64,000 bases of DNA from Thioclava sp. GXIMD2076 (GTDB lineage: Bacteria; Pseudomonadota; Alphaproteobacteria; Rhodobacterales; Rhodobacteraceae), in the NCBI RefSeq assembly GCF_037949795.1, contig NZ_CP149932.1, positions 1,477,001-1,541,000 of the forward strand, read 5' to 3'. Below, in pieces: positions 1 to 8,701 of this stretch. The notes beneath the pieces are model-generated. The model worked only from the letters and a program-made list of their open reading frames with translations, was not told the DNA's origin and did no database searches. The position numbers and the translations under genes are program-made. The stretch's first letter is position 1, and each line of letters begins with the position of its first letter.

Positions 1-627
1 ATGATCGATGTGCGTGGCGTAGGCTATGTGGTGCATGTGAGCGCGCTGACTTCGCAGAGCCTGCCGCGGGTGGGCGAGCCCTGCGCTCTCTATACCGACC
101 TGCTGGTGCGCGAGGATCTGTTGCAGCTCTTCGGTTTTGCGAGCCTTCTGGAGAAAGAGTGGTATCGCCTGCTCATTTCCGTTCAAGGGATCGGGTCGAA
201 AGCGGCGCTGGCGATTTTGGGAACACTCGGGCCGGAGGTTCTGGGGCGTTCGATTGCCTTGGGCGACTGGTCGGCGGTAAAAGCTGCGCCCGGTGTGGGG
301 CCGAAGATCGCCCAGCGAGTGGTGAACGAGCTGCGCGACAAGGCGCCCTCGATCATGGCGATGGGCGGCGATCTGACGGTGGAGGCCGCGCCGGTGATCG
401 AGGCGGATGGCGAGGTCATAGAGATGTCACCGAAGACGCCTCGCCCTGCGCCTGCGGCGACGCCAAAGACCAATTTCACCGCCGAGGCGCTGTCGGCGCT
501 GACCAATCTGGGCTATTCGCCGACCGAGGCCGCGGGGGCGGTGGCGCAGGCCTCCGAGGATCCGGCGGCGGTTGATACCGCCAAGCTGATCCGGCTGGCA
601 CTGCGTCTGCTGGCGCCGAAAGATTGA
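1..627 (+). CDS. ruvA: Holliday junction branch migration protein RuvA (5' partial)
   Basis: RuvA forms the tetramer that holds the Holliday junction open while the RuvB motor drives branch migration during recombinational repair. The frame is open at the first base of the window. Family members begin about 15 residues earlier, so the true start lies upstream and the ATG at base 1 is internal. Visible parts are the end of the OB fold (VGYVVHVS), two helix-hairpin-helix motifs ([10 protein letters not shown], residues 61-70; APGVGPKIA, residues 96-104), an Ala/Pro-rich linker and the C-terminal domain III that contacts RuvB (residues 158-208). The next gene is ruvB, about 100 bp downstream on the same strand, as is usual in alphaproteobacteria. 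ruvC probably lies just upstream, outside the window. Confidence 0.96.
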   Translation: MIDVRGVGYVVHVSALTSQSLPRVGEPCALYTDLLVREDLLQLFGFASLLEKEWYRLLISVQGIGSKAALAILGTLGPEVLGRSIALGDWSAVKAAPGVGPKIAQRVVNELRDKAPSIMAMGGDLTVEAAPVIEADGEVIEMSPKTPRPAPAATPKTNFTAEALSALTNLGYSPTEAAGAVAQASEDPAAVDTAKLIRLALRLLAPKD

Positions 628-643
628 GGGGAGTGCGATGCTT

Positions 644-692
644 GAGGGCATCGAGCCCTCTTCGCATCGCGGGCGGCACAGCCGCCCATCGA
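644..692. repeat. Intergenic inverted-repeat element, copy A
   Basis: The ruvA-ruvB gap contains GAGGGC-ATCGA-GCCCTC (644-660), then a GC palindrome with arms GGGCGGC and GCCGCCC around ACA. Reversed, the order is palindrome, then CGCGATGCGAAG, then GGGCTCGATGCCC. Copy B near 5240-5300 has the same order, and copy C near 17000 shares the GGGCTCGATGCC core. It looks like a dispersed, probably non-coding element. Whether it forms a hairpin or terminator in vivo is inference. Confidence 0.4.
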
Positions 693-723
693 CAGACCTC
701 CGAGCTTGCGCGAGAATGAGAGC

Positions 724-1755
724 ATGAACGAGCCAGACCCCACCCTTCGCCCCGACCGTCTGCCGGAAGATGCCGACCGCGCCTTGCGGCCGCAGGGGCT
801 TGATGAATTCGTGGGGCAGGCCGAGGCGCGGGCCAATCTGCGCGTGTTCATTGCCTCGGCCCGCATGCGCCAGCAGGCGATGGACCACACGCTGTTCCAC
901 GGCCCGCCCGGTCTGGGCAAGACCACGTTGGCGCAGATCATGGCCCGCGAGCTGGGGGTGAATTTCAAGATGACCTCTGGCCCTGTTCTGGCCAAGGCGG
1001 GGGATCTGGCGGCGATCCTGACCAATCTCGAGGCGCGCGATGTCCTGTTCATCGACGAAATCCACCGGCTCAATCCTGCGGTCGAGGAGGTGCTTTACCC
1101 CGCGATGGAGGATTTCGAGCTCGATCTGGTGATCGGCGAGGGGCCTGCCGCGCGCACCGTGCGGATCGAGTTGCAGCCCTTCACGCTGGTGGGCGCCACC
1201 ACGCGGCTGGGGCTCCTGACGACGCCGTTGCGTGACCGGTTCGGTATTCCGACGCGGCTGCAGTTCTATACAGAGGACGAGCTTGACCAGATCGTGACGC
1301 GGGGCTCGCGGTTGTTGGGGATCCCCTCCGATCCCGAGGGCACCCGCGAGATCGCCAAACGTGCCCGTGGCACGCCGCGGATCGCGGGGCGGCTGTTGCG
1401 CCGTGTGGTAGATTTCGCGCTGGTCGAGGGCGATGGCCGCCTGACCCGCGAGATTGCCGATAGCGCGCTGACGCGGCTGGGGGTCGATACGCTCGGTCTC
1501 GACGGGGCGGACAGGCGTTACATGATGCTGATGGCCGAGCATTATGGCGGCGGGCCGGTCGGGGTGGAGACACTCTCGGCAGCGCTGTCGGAAAGCCGCG
1601 ATGCGATCGAGGAGGTGATCGAGCCCTATCTCTTGCAGCAGGGCCTGATCCAGCGGACGCCGCGCGGGCGGATGCTGGGGCAACGTGCCTGGCGCCATAT
1701 GGGGCTTGCCGAACCGCAGACGACCCCGCCCGCACAAAGCGATATGTTCGAGTGA
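724..1755 (+). CDS. ruvB: Holliday junction branch migration ATPase RuvB
   Basis: RuvB is the hexameric AAA+ motor that pumps DNA through the RuvA-bound junction. The 343-residue product has the family length. It shows the N-terminal signature [13 protein letters not shown], a Walker [10 protein letters not shown] (residues 60-68), a Walker B FIDEIHRL, the sensor segment [18 protein letters not shown] and a C-terminal winged helix ending in the typical [10 protein letters not shown]. An in-frame ATG lies 18 bp upstream at 706, but the start at 724 gives the usual N-terminus ([10 protein letters not shown]) and has a purine-rich GAGAATGAGAG in front of it. It follows ruvA and precedes the globin gene by 7 bp, so all are probably cotranscribed. 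Confidence 0.97.
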   Translation: MNEPDPTLRPDRLPEDADRALRPQGLDEFVGQAEARANLRVFIASARMRQQAMDHTLFHGPPGLGKTTLAQIMARELGVNFKMTSGPVLAKAGDLAAILTNLEARDVLFIDEIHRLNPAVEEVLYPAMEDFELDLVIGEGPAARTVRIELQPFTLVGATTRLGLLTTPLRDRFGIPTRLQFYTEDELDQIVTRGSRLLGIPSDPEGTREIAKRARGTPRIAGRLLRRVVDFALVEGDGRLTREIADSALTRLGVDTLGLDGADRRYMMLMAEHYGGGPVGVETLSAALSESRDAIEEVIEPYLLQQGLIQRTPRGRMLGQRAWRHMGLAEPQTTPPAQSDMFE

Positions 1756-1762
1756 GGCGCTG

Positions 1763-2170
1763 ATGACCGACCCCTTGGCCCGTTTCCCGATTACCGGCCC
1801 CGAGATCGACCGCGTTGTGGCGGCCTTCTACGCCCGTGTGCGCGAGCATCACATGTTGGGGCCGGTCTTTGCTGCCCATGTGACCGACTGGCCGGCCCAT
1901 GAGGAAAAGGTCGCGGCCTTCTGGCGCGGATCGATCCTGCATGAGGGGGACTATGACGGATCTCCGATGATGGCACATCGGCGGGCGGGCAATGTGCGGC
2001 CGGGCATGTTTCCGGTCTGGTTGGGACTGTTTGACGACACATTGCGGCGCGAGTTGGACCCGCTGGCCGCGGCTGGCTGGTCGGCGCTGGCGCACCGGAT
2101 CGGCACCAGCTTGCGGGCGGGTGTGGTGGAGCGCGAGAAACTGCCGGGCGGTATCCCGAAGCTGCGATGA
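1763..2170 (+). CDS. Group 3 truncated haemoglobin
   Basis: This 135-residue haem protein matches the length and pattern of group 3 (trHbP) truncated globins. The opening I-x-R-V-V-x-x-F-Y-A-R-V helix is present, as are the EEKVAAFWRG segment and H-R-R-A-G-N, which carries the expected proximal haem His in SPMMAHRR. Family members bind O2 or NO and are usually soluble; a role in nitrosative or oxygen stress is inference. The start 7 bp after the ruvB stop gives the correct N-terminus; a longer frame from 1685 would overlap ruvB. The stop overlaps the next gene's start (ATGA), so the two are translationally coupled. Confidence 0.88.
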   Translation: MTDPLARFPITGPEIDRVVAAFYARVREHHMLGPVFAAHVTDWPAHEEKVAAFWRGSILHEGDYDGSPMMAHRRAGNVRPGMFPVWLGLFDDTLRRELDPLAAAGWSALAHRIGTSLRAGVVEREKLPGGIPKLR

Positions 2171-2715
2171 GAAGCGAGAAACAGAAGATGCTGGCGGGTG
2201 ATTTATATTGCGCTGCCGATCCCGAATTGCAGGCCGATATGGCGCGGGCGGCAGCGGTGCTGGCCGCGTTCAATGCGCGGCTGGATGCGGGGGCCTGCGC
2301 CGAACTTCTCGGGCCGTTGCTGGGCGCTTTTGGTGAGGGCACGCAGATCAAGCCGCCTTTCCGCTGCGATTATGGCCAGCATATCCGTGTGGGAGCCCGT
2401 AGCTTTATCAATTTCAACGCCACCATTCTGGATTGCGCTCCGGTCACGATCGGTGACGAGGTGCTGATCGGCCCCAATGTGCAGATCTTTGCGGCCACCC
2501 ATCCGATCGAGGCCGCGCCCCGTCGCGCCATGCTGGAATCGGGCAAGCCTGTCACCATCCATGACGGGGTCTGGATCGGCGGGGGCGCGATTGTCTGCCC
2601 CGGTGTGACGATTGGCGAGAATGCCGTGATTGGGGCAGGGTCCGTGGTGACCCGCGACGTGGCACCGAATACGCTGGTGGCGGGAAATCCCGCCCGTCTG
2701 ATCCGGAACCTCTGA
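2167..2715 (+). CDS. Sugar O-acetyltransferase (maltose/nodulation acetyltransferase family)
   Basis: The 182-residue product is a left-handed beta-helix (hexapeptide repeat) acetyltransferase of the Maa/LacA/NodL group, which move acetyl from acetyl-CoA to a sugar hydroxyl. The N-terminal Mac domain starts KMLAGDLYCAADPEL. The hexapeptide core follows, with the family motifs FNATILDCAPVTIGDEVLIGPN, the ATHP catalytic-loop His (about residue 114), DGVWIGGGAIVCPGVTIGENAVIGAGSVVTRD (in pieces) and the closing V-A-G-N-P-A. The natural acceptor cannot be told from sequence. The start overlaps the stop of the globin gene by 4 bp. Confidence 0.92.
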   Translation: MRSEKQKMLAGDLYCAADPELQADMARAAAVLAAFNARLDAGACAELLGPLLGAFGEGTQIKPPFRCDYGQHIRVGARSFINFNATILDCAPVTIGDEVLIGPNVQIFAATHPIEAAPRRAMLESGKPVTIHDGVWIGGGAIVCPGVTIGENAVIGAGSVVTRDVAPNTLVAGNPARLIRNL

Positions 2716-2733
2716 TCCGGAACCTCTGATCCG
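2697..2733. repeat. Short tandem repeat over the acetyltransferase stop codon
   Basis: The 14-mer TCTGATCCGGAACC occurs twice in a row (2697-2710, 2711-2724), followed by a partial third copy TCTGATCCG. The first copy encodes the last residues and the second contains the TGA stop, so slippage could change the C-terminus slightly. Confidence 0.7.
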
Positions 2734-3741
2734 TCAGCTCTGATCCTTCTCGCGGCCAAAAAGGCCCGTCAGGCTGCGCGAGAGGATATTGGTCACTTTC
2801 GGTTTGCGCAACGTCGCGAAGGGCATCGGCCGGCAGACCTCCATCGCGGCAATGCCCACGCGCGCGGTCAATGCGCCATTCACCACCCCCTCGCCAAAGC
2901 GGCGCGAGAGTTTGGCGGCCAGATGCCCCCCCGCGACTGTCTCGATCAGGTCATCGCCTGCCGCAACCGCCCCCGTGGCGACCAGATGCGTCATCACCGA
3001 GCGCGCCAGCCGGATCGAGCCGAGGCTTCCTGCGCGACCCCCGTAAATCTCGGCGATGCGCCGGATCATGCGGATATTGGCCATCAGCGCGGTGCCCACA
3101 TCGGCCAGTGCCAGCGGCACGAGCGCGGTGGTGGCTGCGACCATGCGCGAGGCGGCCTCGATCTCGAGGCGCACGGCTTGATCGAGCGGCTCCATCAGCG
3201 TTGTTTCGGTGAGGCCGATCAGCGTCTGCACATCCAGCTGCTCGGGGGCCTGCTCGGCCAGCCGCGCGCGCGACCAGTCCATCTCCTTGCGGGCCGCGTA
3301 GATGGAGGACACGCGGGCCGAGACCTTCCGTGCGCGGGCAAGATCATCGCTCTGCACGCATTGTGTGACCTCATGGTGCACCGTATCGAGCCGTTTGAGC
3401 CGCGAGAAGGCAGCGATCTCGCGCAAGGCCACCATGAGGGCGGCCAGAACGAAGAGCCCCAACAGCCCGCCCCCGATCCATCCGAGGAAGGGGTTCGCGG
3501 CAAAGAGGCTTTCGACGAAGCGCCATGCCGCGACCGAGGCCAGAAAGCCGATCAGTGCCACGAATGACCGCCAGAAGAACCGCCCGATCTTCGAGGGAGG
3601 GCGGGCGGCAAGTCGTGCCGCAATCTGCATGGCGCGGCCCTCGAGCCGCTCCTGCGTGGCGTCTGGCAGGTCGGCCACGGGGGGCGCATCGGCGGGGTTC
3701 TGGGGCGCGTCATCCAGCTCGATCATCACGGGCTTTGTCAC
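2734..3741 (-). CDS. YcjF/TIGR01620-family membrane protein (DUF697)
   Basis: The 335-residue membrane protein has two hydrophobic segments near the N-terminus (about residues 60-80 and 86-108), a charged helical middle and a DUF697-like C-terminal domain (ALVPLALADVGTALMANIRMIRRIAEIYGG, read in pieces). The layout matches the TIGR01620/YcjF family, which is nearly always encoded with a YcjX-like GTPase; the exact function is unknown. The start is GTG at 3741, overlapping the stop of the upstream ycjX-like gene by 4 bp (GTGA), so the pair is coupled. An ATG five codons in is an alternative start. It converges with the acetyltransferase gene. Confidence 0.85.
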   Translation of the reverse strand: MTKPVMIELDDAPQNPADAPPVADLPDATQERLEGRAMQIAARLAARPPSKIGRFFWRSFVALIGFLASVAAWRFVESLFAANPFLGWIGGGLLGLFVLAALMVALREIAAFSRLKRLDTVHHEVTQCVQSDDLARARKVSARVSSIYAARKEMDWSRARLAEQAPEQLDVQTLIGLTETTLMEPLDQAVRLEIEAASRMVAATTALVPLALADVGTALMANIRMIRRIAEIYGGRAGSLGSIRLARSVMTHLVATGAVAAGDDLIETVAGGHLAAKLSRRFGEGVVNGALTARVGIAAMEVCRPMPFATLRKPKVTNILSRSLTGLFGREKDQS

Positions 3742-5141
3742 AGGCGGTCTCCCAGCAGGAATTCGGCAGCACGGTCGAGGCGGATATGGGGTGGCCCGTC
3801 TCCGGGACGCAGGGCGAGAGGCGCGGGGGCGAAATCCATGATGGAGTAATCTCCCGCCAGCCAGTCCTCGCGCCCGCGCCGTGCCGAGGACAGAAGCTGG
3901 GCGGGGTCATCGGGCAGCTCGCCCGGATAAAGCGCCACATTGCGCCCGTCGGGCAGGCGACCCCGCACCGCAGGCAGCACCGTTTCGCCCTGCGAAATAT
4001 CGGCCTCGGTCGTGGCGCGTAGCGCGGCGATGGCCAGCGCCTGCGTTTCGGCACCGGCAAAATCGGCACGGTCGCGGGCCTCGCGCAGGAGGGCCTGCGT
4101 GATATTGGCCAAGCGGGCATGCTGGCTGTGATGCAGATGGTCGGCCTTGGTCGCGGCAAAGAGGATGCGCTCCACCCGATGCCCGCCGATCAGGCTCGTA
4201 AGCCAGCTCGCCCGCCCGGGGCGGAAGGCGGTCAGGATATCGGCCATGGTCTGGCGCAGATCCTCGAGGGCTGCCGGCCCCGCATGGATGGCGCTGAGCA
4301 CATCCACCAGAACCACCTGCCGGTCGATACGGGCGAAATGGTCGCGGAAGAAGGGGCGCACGATCTCGCGCTTATAGGCGTCATAGCGGCGCTCCATCTC
4401 GCGGGCCAGCGAGCCGCGGGGGCTGGCCGAGGGCGGCAACGGCGCAAAGGTGAGGGCGGGCGATCCGGCCTTCTCGCCGGGCAGCAGGAACCGCCCCGGC
4501 GAGCAGTCCGAAAATCCGGCATCCTTGGCGCTATGCAGATAGGCGGTAAAGCCCTGGGCCAGACGGTCGGCCACGGGCTCGTCATGGCGCTGGTCGGGGT
4601 CGGTCTGGCGGGCCAGCGCCAGATAGTCCGCCCCGCCCGGACGCGTCGAGAGCCGCGCGAAAGCCTCATCCGCCCATTGCCGGTAGCTTTTCTCCATCAG
4701 CCCCAGATCCAGAAGCCATTCTCCAGGATAGTCGACGATATCGAGATGCACGGTGCGCATACCCCGCATCCCCGCCAGAAGCCCGCCCGGCTGGACGCGG
4801 AAACTGAGCCGCAGCTGCGAGACCGCCCCCGTGCCTTCGGGCCAATGCGGATCGGGGCCGGTAAGTGCGGCCAGATGGCTCTCATAGGCGAAGCGCGGGA
4901 CGGTATCATCGGGCTGGGGCTGCAGGAAAGCGGCACGGATGCGCGATTGGCCGGTAAGCGCGGGCATCCGGCCACGGTCGAGGAGATTGGCCACAAGGGA
5001 TGTGATGAACACCGTCTTGCCCGCGCGCGAGAGCCCCGTCACGCCAAGCCGGATCACCGGCTCGAACAGGCTCTCGCTTACCGAGGATCCCAGACCCTCG
5101 ATCCGCCGTGTCAGCCCGTCTGCCAGATCCGAAATGCCCAA
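3738..5141 (-). CDS. YcjX-family P-loop GTPase-like protein (DUF463)
   Basis: This 467-residue protein matches the YcjX/DUF463 family of predicted nucleoside triphosphatases. The opening DLADGLTRRIEGL is typical, with a P-loop GLSRAGKT at residues 36-43, the conserved HLDIVDYPGEWLLDL and, later, VLVDVLSAIHAG and FAATKADHLHH (a TKAD guanine-specificity-like motif). In enterobacteria ycjX and ycjF belong to an envelope-stress (Psp) regulon; here only the pair is visible and no pspA lies nearby. It is first in a two-gene leftward operon with the DUF697 gene. Confidence 0.9.
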   Translation of the reverse strand: MGISDLADGLTRRIEGLGSSVSESLFEPVIRLGVTGLSRAGKTVFITSLVANLLDRGRMPALTGQSRIRAAFLQPQPDDTVPRFAYESHLAALTGPDPHWPEGTGAVSQLRLSFRVQPGGLLAGMRGMRTVHLDIVDYPGEWLLDLGLMEKSYRQWADEAFARLSTRPGGADYLALARQTDPDQRHDEPVADRLAQGFTAYLHSAKDAGFSDCSPGRFLLPGEKAGSPALTFAPLPPSASPRGSLAREMERRYDAYKREIVRPFFRDHFARIDRQVVLVDVLSAIHAGPAALEDLRQTMADILTAFRPGRASWLTSLIGGHRVERILFAATKADHLHHSQHARLANITQALLREARDRADFAGAETQALAIAALRATTEADISQGETVLPAVRGRLPDGRNVALYPGELPDDPAQLLSSARRGREDWLAGDYSIMDFAPAPLALRPGDGPPHIRLDRAAEFLLGDRL

Positions 5142-5239
5142 AACGCGCGCCCCTATACGATTGATCCCGCTTAGATATAGGAGGGGGGCTGGCGGGGTTC
5201 AATCGTGGTGGCCCTTGCTTGGCTCTTGTGGCGAGGGCC

Positions 5240-5305
5240 GATGGGCGTGCCGCAGGCCGCCCATCCGCGCGCGAAGCGGGGCTCGATGCCCCCGAGCGCG
5301 CGCCC
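5240..5305. repeat. Intergenic inverted-repeat element, copy B
   Basis: The 180-bp gap between the ycjX-like gene and the MORN gene holds a GC-rich element: GATGGGCG paired with CGCCCATC, then GGGGCTCGATGCCCC (5278 onward) nested inside GCGCGC arms. The sequence and order resemble copy A in the ruvA-ruvB gap, read in the opposite direction. I see no gene in this gap. Confidence 0.4.
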
Positions 5306-5321
5306 CTCACGCAGAGCAGGC

Positions 5322-6830
5322 TCAGTTCGGCGCGCTGCTGGCAGGCGGTGTGGCCATTTCGGGGGCAGGGGCTTCCTCGGCAGGGGCTGCGGGCTGGTCT
5401 GGTGCCGGTTTGGCCTCGCCACCGGCTTCGGTCAGGGTGTTGTCCGACCAACTGCCTGCGGCCGTCTGCCCGTCGGCATATTTCATCACGCCCGCCCCCT
5501 GCCGCTTTCCTTGCGCGAAATGGCCGGTATAGACATCACCATTGGCATAGGTGGCCACGCCCTCGCCGTCGATCTCGCCCTCGCGCCAGTCGCCCTCATA
5601 GGTGAAGCCATCGGTCATCGTGAGGCGGCCCTTGCCCGAGCGCTGGCCATTCTCGAAATTGCCCTCGTAGACCGTGCCATCGGCATAGCTCGCGCGGCCC
5701 TGTCCCTGACGCTGACCGCCCTTCCAGGACCCCTCGTAGACATAGCCGTCGGGATAGGTCATCCGGCCCTGACCCTCGTTGCGGGCATTCACGAAATCGC
5801 CCTCATAGGTCAGGCCATTGGCATAGGTCGCGCGGCCCTTGCCCTCGATCTGTCCCGCTGACCACTGCCCGTCATAGCTCGACCCGTCGGGATAGGTGAT
5901 CTTGCCCTGTCCGTCGGGGAGATCGTTGACGAAAGCGCCCACATAGACCGAGCCATCGGGATAGGTGACCTTGCCCTGACCCTCGATCCGGCCCTCGACC
6001 CAGTCGCCCTCATAGACATAGCCATCCGTCCCGCGGAACGTGCCCTTGCCCTGACGGCGGTCCATCGCGAAATTGCCCTCGTAGGTATCGCCATTGGCAT
6101 AGGTCACCTTGCCCTGACCGTTACGGCGCCCGTTCTCCATCGCGCCCTCATAGGTATCGCCATTGGCCTGTGTCAGATGGCCGGTGCCGTTCATCTGGCC
6201 CGCCTTCCACAGGCCGGTATAGCTCAGCCCGTCGGCCATGGTCAGCGTGCCCGTGCCGTCGCGCTGACCCGCCTTCATGCCGCCCTCATAGGTCGCACCA
6301 TCGGGATAGGTGATCTTGCCCTGACCCTCTTTTGCGCCATTGACCCAGTCGCCCTCGTAGCGATAGCCGTTCTCGCCGGTCAGCACGCCCTTGCCGTCAT
6401 GGCGGGCATTCCTGAACTGGCCTTTATAGGTCGTCCCATTGGCATAGCGGGCGGTGCCTTCGCCGGTGATCTCGCCCGCACTCCACTCGCCCTCATAGGT
6501 GCCGCCATCGATAAAGGTGATCTTGCCTGTGCCGTCGGGCTTTCCGGCGGTGAACTGGCCCTCATAGACGGAGCCGTTGGGGAAGCGTGCGCGGCCTTCG
6601 CCCTGGATCTGTCCCGCAACCCAGGAGCCCTCGTATTCATAGCCCGAGGGCAGGGTGTATTTGCCGTGCCCGTCCTGTTTGCCATTGCGGAAGGTGCCGG
6701 TATAGATGCCGCCATCATCATATTCCTTGGTCGCCACATCGCCTGCATTTTCCTGTGCGGCCACGACACCTGCCGTGCCGAGACCCAGAGCAAGGATGAG
6801 GGCGATATTGCGAAGCGGGGCGAAAGTCAT
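5322..6830 (-). CDS. Exported MORN-repeat protein
   Basis: The 502-residue product starts with a clear Sec signal peptide (hydrophobic core LILALGLGTAGVVAA, likely cut after AAQ near residue 26). It then consists almost wholly of MORN repeats: I count 18 of about 23 residues (pattern YEGxWxxGxxxGxGxxTYxDG) plus a degenerate 19th, followed by a short Pro/Ala/Glu-rich tail. MORN repeats form an extended beta sheet that binds lipid or protein partners in characterised cases; the role here is unknown. Such proteins are usually cytosolic, so the signal peptide implies a periplasmic or surface location. It stands alone, divergent from the NAD synthetase gene. Confidence 0.88.
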   Translation of the reverse strand: MTFAPLRNIALILALGLGTAGVVAAQENAGDVATKEYDDGGIYTGTFRNGKQDGHGKYTLPSGYEYEGSWVAGQIQGEGRARFPNGSVYEGQFTAGKPDGTGKITFIDGGTYEGEWSAGEITGEGTARYANGTTYKGQFRNARHDGKGVLTGENGYRYEGDWVNGAKEGQGKITYPDGATYEGGMKAGQRDGTGTLTMADGLSYTGLWKAGQMNGTGHLTQANGDTYEGAMENGRRNGQGKVTYANGDTYEGNFAMDRRQGKGTFRGTDGYVYEGDWVEGRIEGQGKVTYPDGSVYVGAFVNDLPDGQGKITYPDGSSYDGQWSAGQIEGKGRATYANGLTYEGDFVNARNEGQGRMTYPDGYVYEGSWKGGQRQGQGRASYADGTVYEGNFENGQRSGKGRLTMTDGFTYEGDWREGEIDGEGVATYANGDVYTGHFAQGKRQGAGVMKYADGQTAAGSWSDNTLTEAGGEAKPAPDQPAAPAEEAPAPEMATPPASSAPN

Positions 6831-7024
6831 GGGGCGCGGCTCTCCTGTGTGGCCCGCCGGCCCGTCGGGCTGCGGCAGGTCTTTGCCGCTAAACTACGGG
6901 CAGAGCGCGTATGAGACAAGGGTGGCGCATGGTGCCTTCGCCCTATGTGATGGAACGCGATGCCCTTCCCCTCGCGCGCGCTTGCCGTTACACCATCCCT
7001 CGAGACTTAATGAGGATCTGTCCC

Positions 7025-8689
7025 ATGGCCGCGACCTTCCGTTTGACCCTTGCCCAGCTGAACCCCACGGTGGGCGCGCTTGATGCCAATGCCGCCAAGG
7101 CGCAAGCCGCATGGGAGGAGGGCAAACAGGCAGGGGCCGATTTCGTGGCCTTGCCCGAGATGTTCCTGACCGGCTACCAGACGCAGGATCTGGTGATGAA
7201 GCCCGCCTTCATCGCCGATTGTATGGCGCGGATCGAGGATCTTGCCGCGCGTCTGGCCGACGGTCCGGCGCTGGGGATCGGCGCGCCCTATCAGGACGCG
7301 ACCGGCCATTACAACGCCTACTGGGTGCTCAAGGGCGGCAAGGTCGTGGCGCGGATGCTCAAGCACGAACTCCCGCATAAAGAGGTCTTCGACGAGCACC
7401 GGATCTATGATGTGGGCCCGATCTCGGGGCCCGTGCAGATCGGCGCGGCGCGGATCGGTCTGCCTATCTGCGAGGATGCGTGGCACCCCGATGTGGCCGA
7501 GACACTGATGGAGACCGGTGCGCAGATCCTGATCGTGCCCAATGGCTCGCCCTATTTCCGTGACAAACACGAGGTGCGGCTCAATCATATGGTGGCCCGC
7601 GTGGTCGAGACCGGCTTGCCGCTCGTCTATCTCAACTCGGTGGGCGGGCAGGATGATCAGGTCTTTGACGGCGCGACATTCGTCCTCAATGCCGACCGTT
7701 CCCTGGCCGCGCAATTCGCTCCTTTCGAGGAAATCATCGACCATATCACCTTCACCGAAACGCCCTCGGGCTGGGTGGCAGGCGAGGGCCGCTTCGACCC
7801 GCAGCCCGACGCATGGGAGCAGGATTACCGTGCGATGGTCATGGCGACCCATGACTATCTGGCGAAATCGGGGTTCAAGAAGGTGGTGCTGGGTCTCTCG
7901 GGCGGGATCGATTCCGCCATTGTGGCGACCATTGCCGCCGATGCCTTCGGCCCCGAGAATGTGCATTGTGTGATGCTGCCCTCGGAATATACCAGCCAAG
8001 GCTCGCTCGATGATGCGGCCGAACTGGCGCGGCGTGTGGGCACGAAGCTCGATACCGTGCATATCGAGCCCGCCCGCGACGGGGTGACCAAAGCGCTGGC
8101 CCATGTGTTTGATGGCATGGCGCCTGACGTGACCGAGGAAAACATCCAGTCGCGCCTGCGCGGCACGATCCTGATGGCGATTTCCAACAAGTTTGGCGCC
8201 ATGCTGCTGACCACCGGCAACAAATCCGAGATGGCCGTGGGCTATTGCACGATCTATGGCGATATGAATGGCGGCTATAACCCGATCAAGGATCTCTACA
8301 AGACCCGCGTGTTCGAGACCTGCCGCTGGCGCAATGCCAATCACCGCCCGTGGATGAAGGCGCCCGAGGGCGAGGTGATCCCGAGCATTATCATCGACAA
8401 GCCGCCTTCGGCCGAACTGCGCCCCGACCAGAAGGACGAAGACAGCCTGCCACCCTATCCGGTGCTCGATGACATCCTCGAGCGGCTGGTGGAGGGCGAT
8501 CAGTCAGTGGCCGAGATCGTGGCGGCAGGCCATGACCGCGAGACGGTCAAACGCATCGAGCATCTCCTGTATATTTCCGAATGGAAACGCTTCCAGTCGG
8601 CGCCCGGCACGAAGCTGACGCGCAAGGCGTTCTGGCTTGATCGCCGCTATCCGATGGTCAATCGCTGGCGCGACCAGTCGGGCCACTAA
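7025..8689 (+). CDS. nadE: Glutamine-dependent NAD(+) synthetase
   Basis: This enzyme makes NAD from deamido-NAD using ATP and ammonia released from glutamine. The 554-residue product has both domains. The N-terminal nitrilase-type glutaminase carries Glu45 (ALPEMFLTGYQ), the KHELPHKEVFDE lysine region and the Cys of GLPICEDAW near residue 148. The C-terminal synthetase carries the PP-loop LGLSGGIDSA near residue 290 and TTGNKSEMAVGYCT. The start at 7025 was chosen because GAGG sits 8 nt upstream and the N-terminus (ATFRLTLAQLNPTVG) is family-typical; the reading frame is open further upstream to 6911 without homology. It converges with the PfkB-family gene only 12 bp away. Confidence 0.95.
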   Translation: MAATFRLTLAQLNPTVGALDANAAKAQAAWEEGKQAGADFVALPEMFLTGYQTQDLVMKPAFIADCMARIEDLAARLADGPALGIGAPYQDATGHYNAYWVLKGGKVVARMLKHELPHKEVFDEHRIYDVGPISGPVQIGAARIGLPICEDAWHPDVAETLMETGAQILIVPNGSPYFRDKHEVRLNHMVARVVETGLPLVYLNSVGGQDDQVFDGATFVLNADRSLAAQFAPFEEIIDHITFTETPSGWVAGEGRFDPQPDAWEQDYRAMVMATHDYLAKSGFKKVVLGLSGGIDSAIVATIAADAFGPENVHCVMLPSEYTSQGSLDDAAELARRVGTKLDTVHIEPARDGVTKALAHVFDGMAPDVTEENIQSRLRGTILMAISNKFGAMLLTTGNKSEMAVGYCTIYGDMNGGYNPIKDLYKTRVFETCRWRNANHRPWMKAPEGEVIPSIIIDKPPSAELRPDQKDEDSLPPYPVLDDILERLVEGDQSVAEIVAAGHDRETVKRIEHLLYISEWKRFQSAPGTKLTRKAFWLDRRYPMVNRWRDQSGH

Positions 8690-8701
8690 AAGCGCCAATA
8701 A

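Noticed and set aside
427..1737. Large minus-strand frame opposite ruvA and ruvB
   Set aside because: It is the antisense of high-GC coding genes; RuvA and RuvB are certain on the plus strand.
7007..8344. 445-codon minus-strand frame opposite nadE
   Set aside because: Shadow of the NAD synthetase gene with no recognisable domain.
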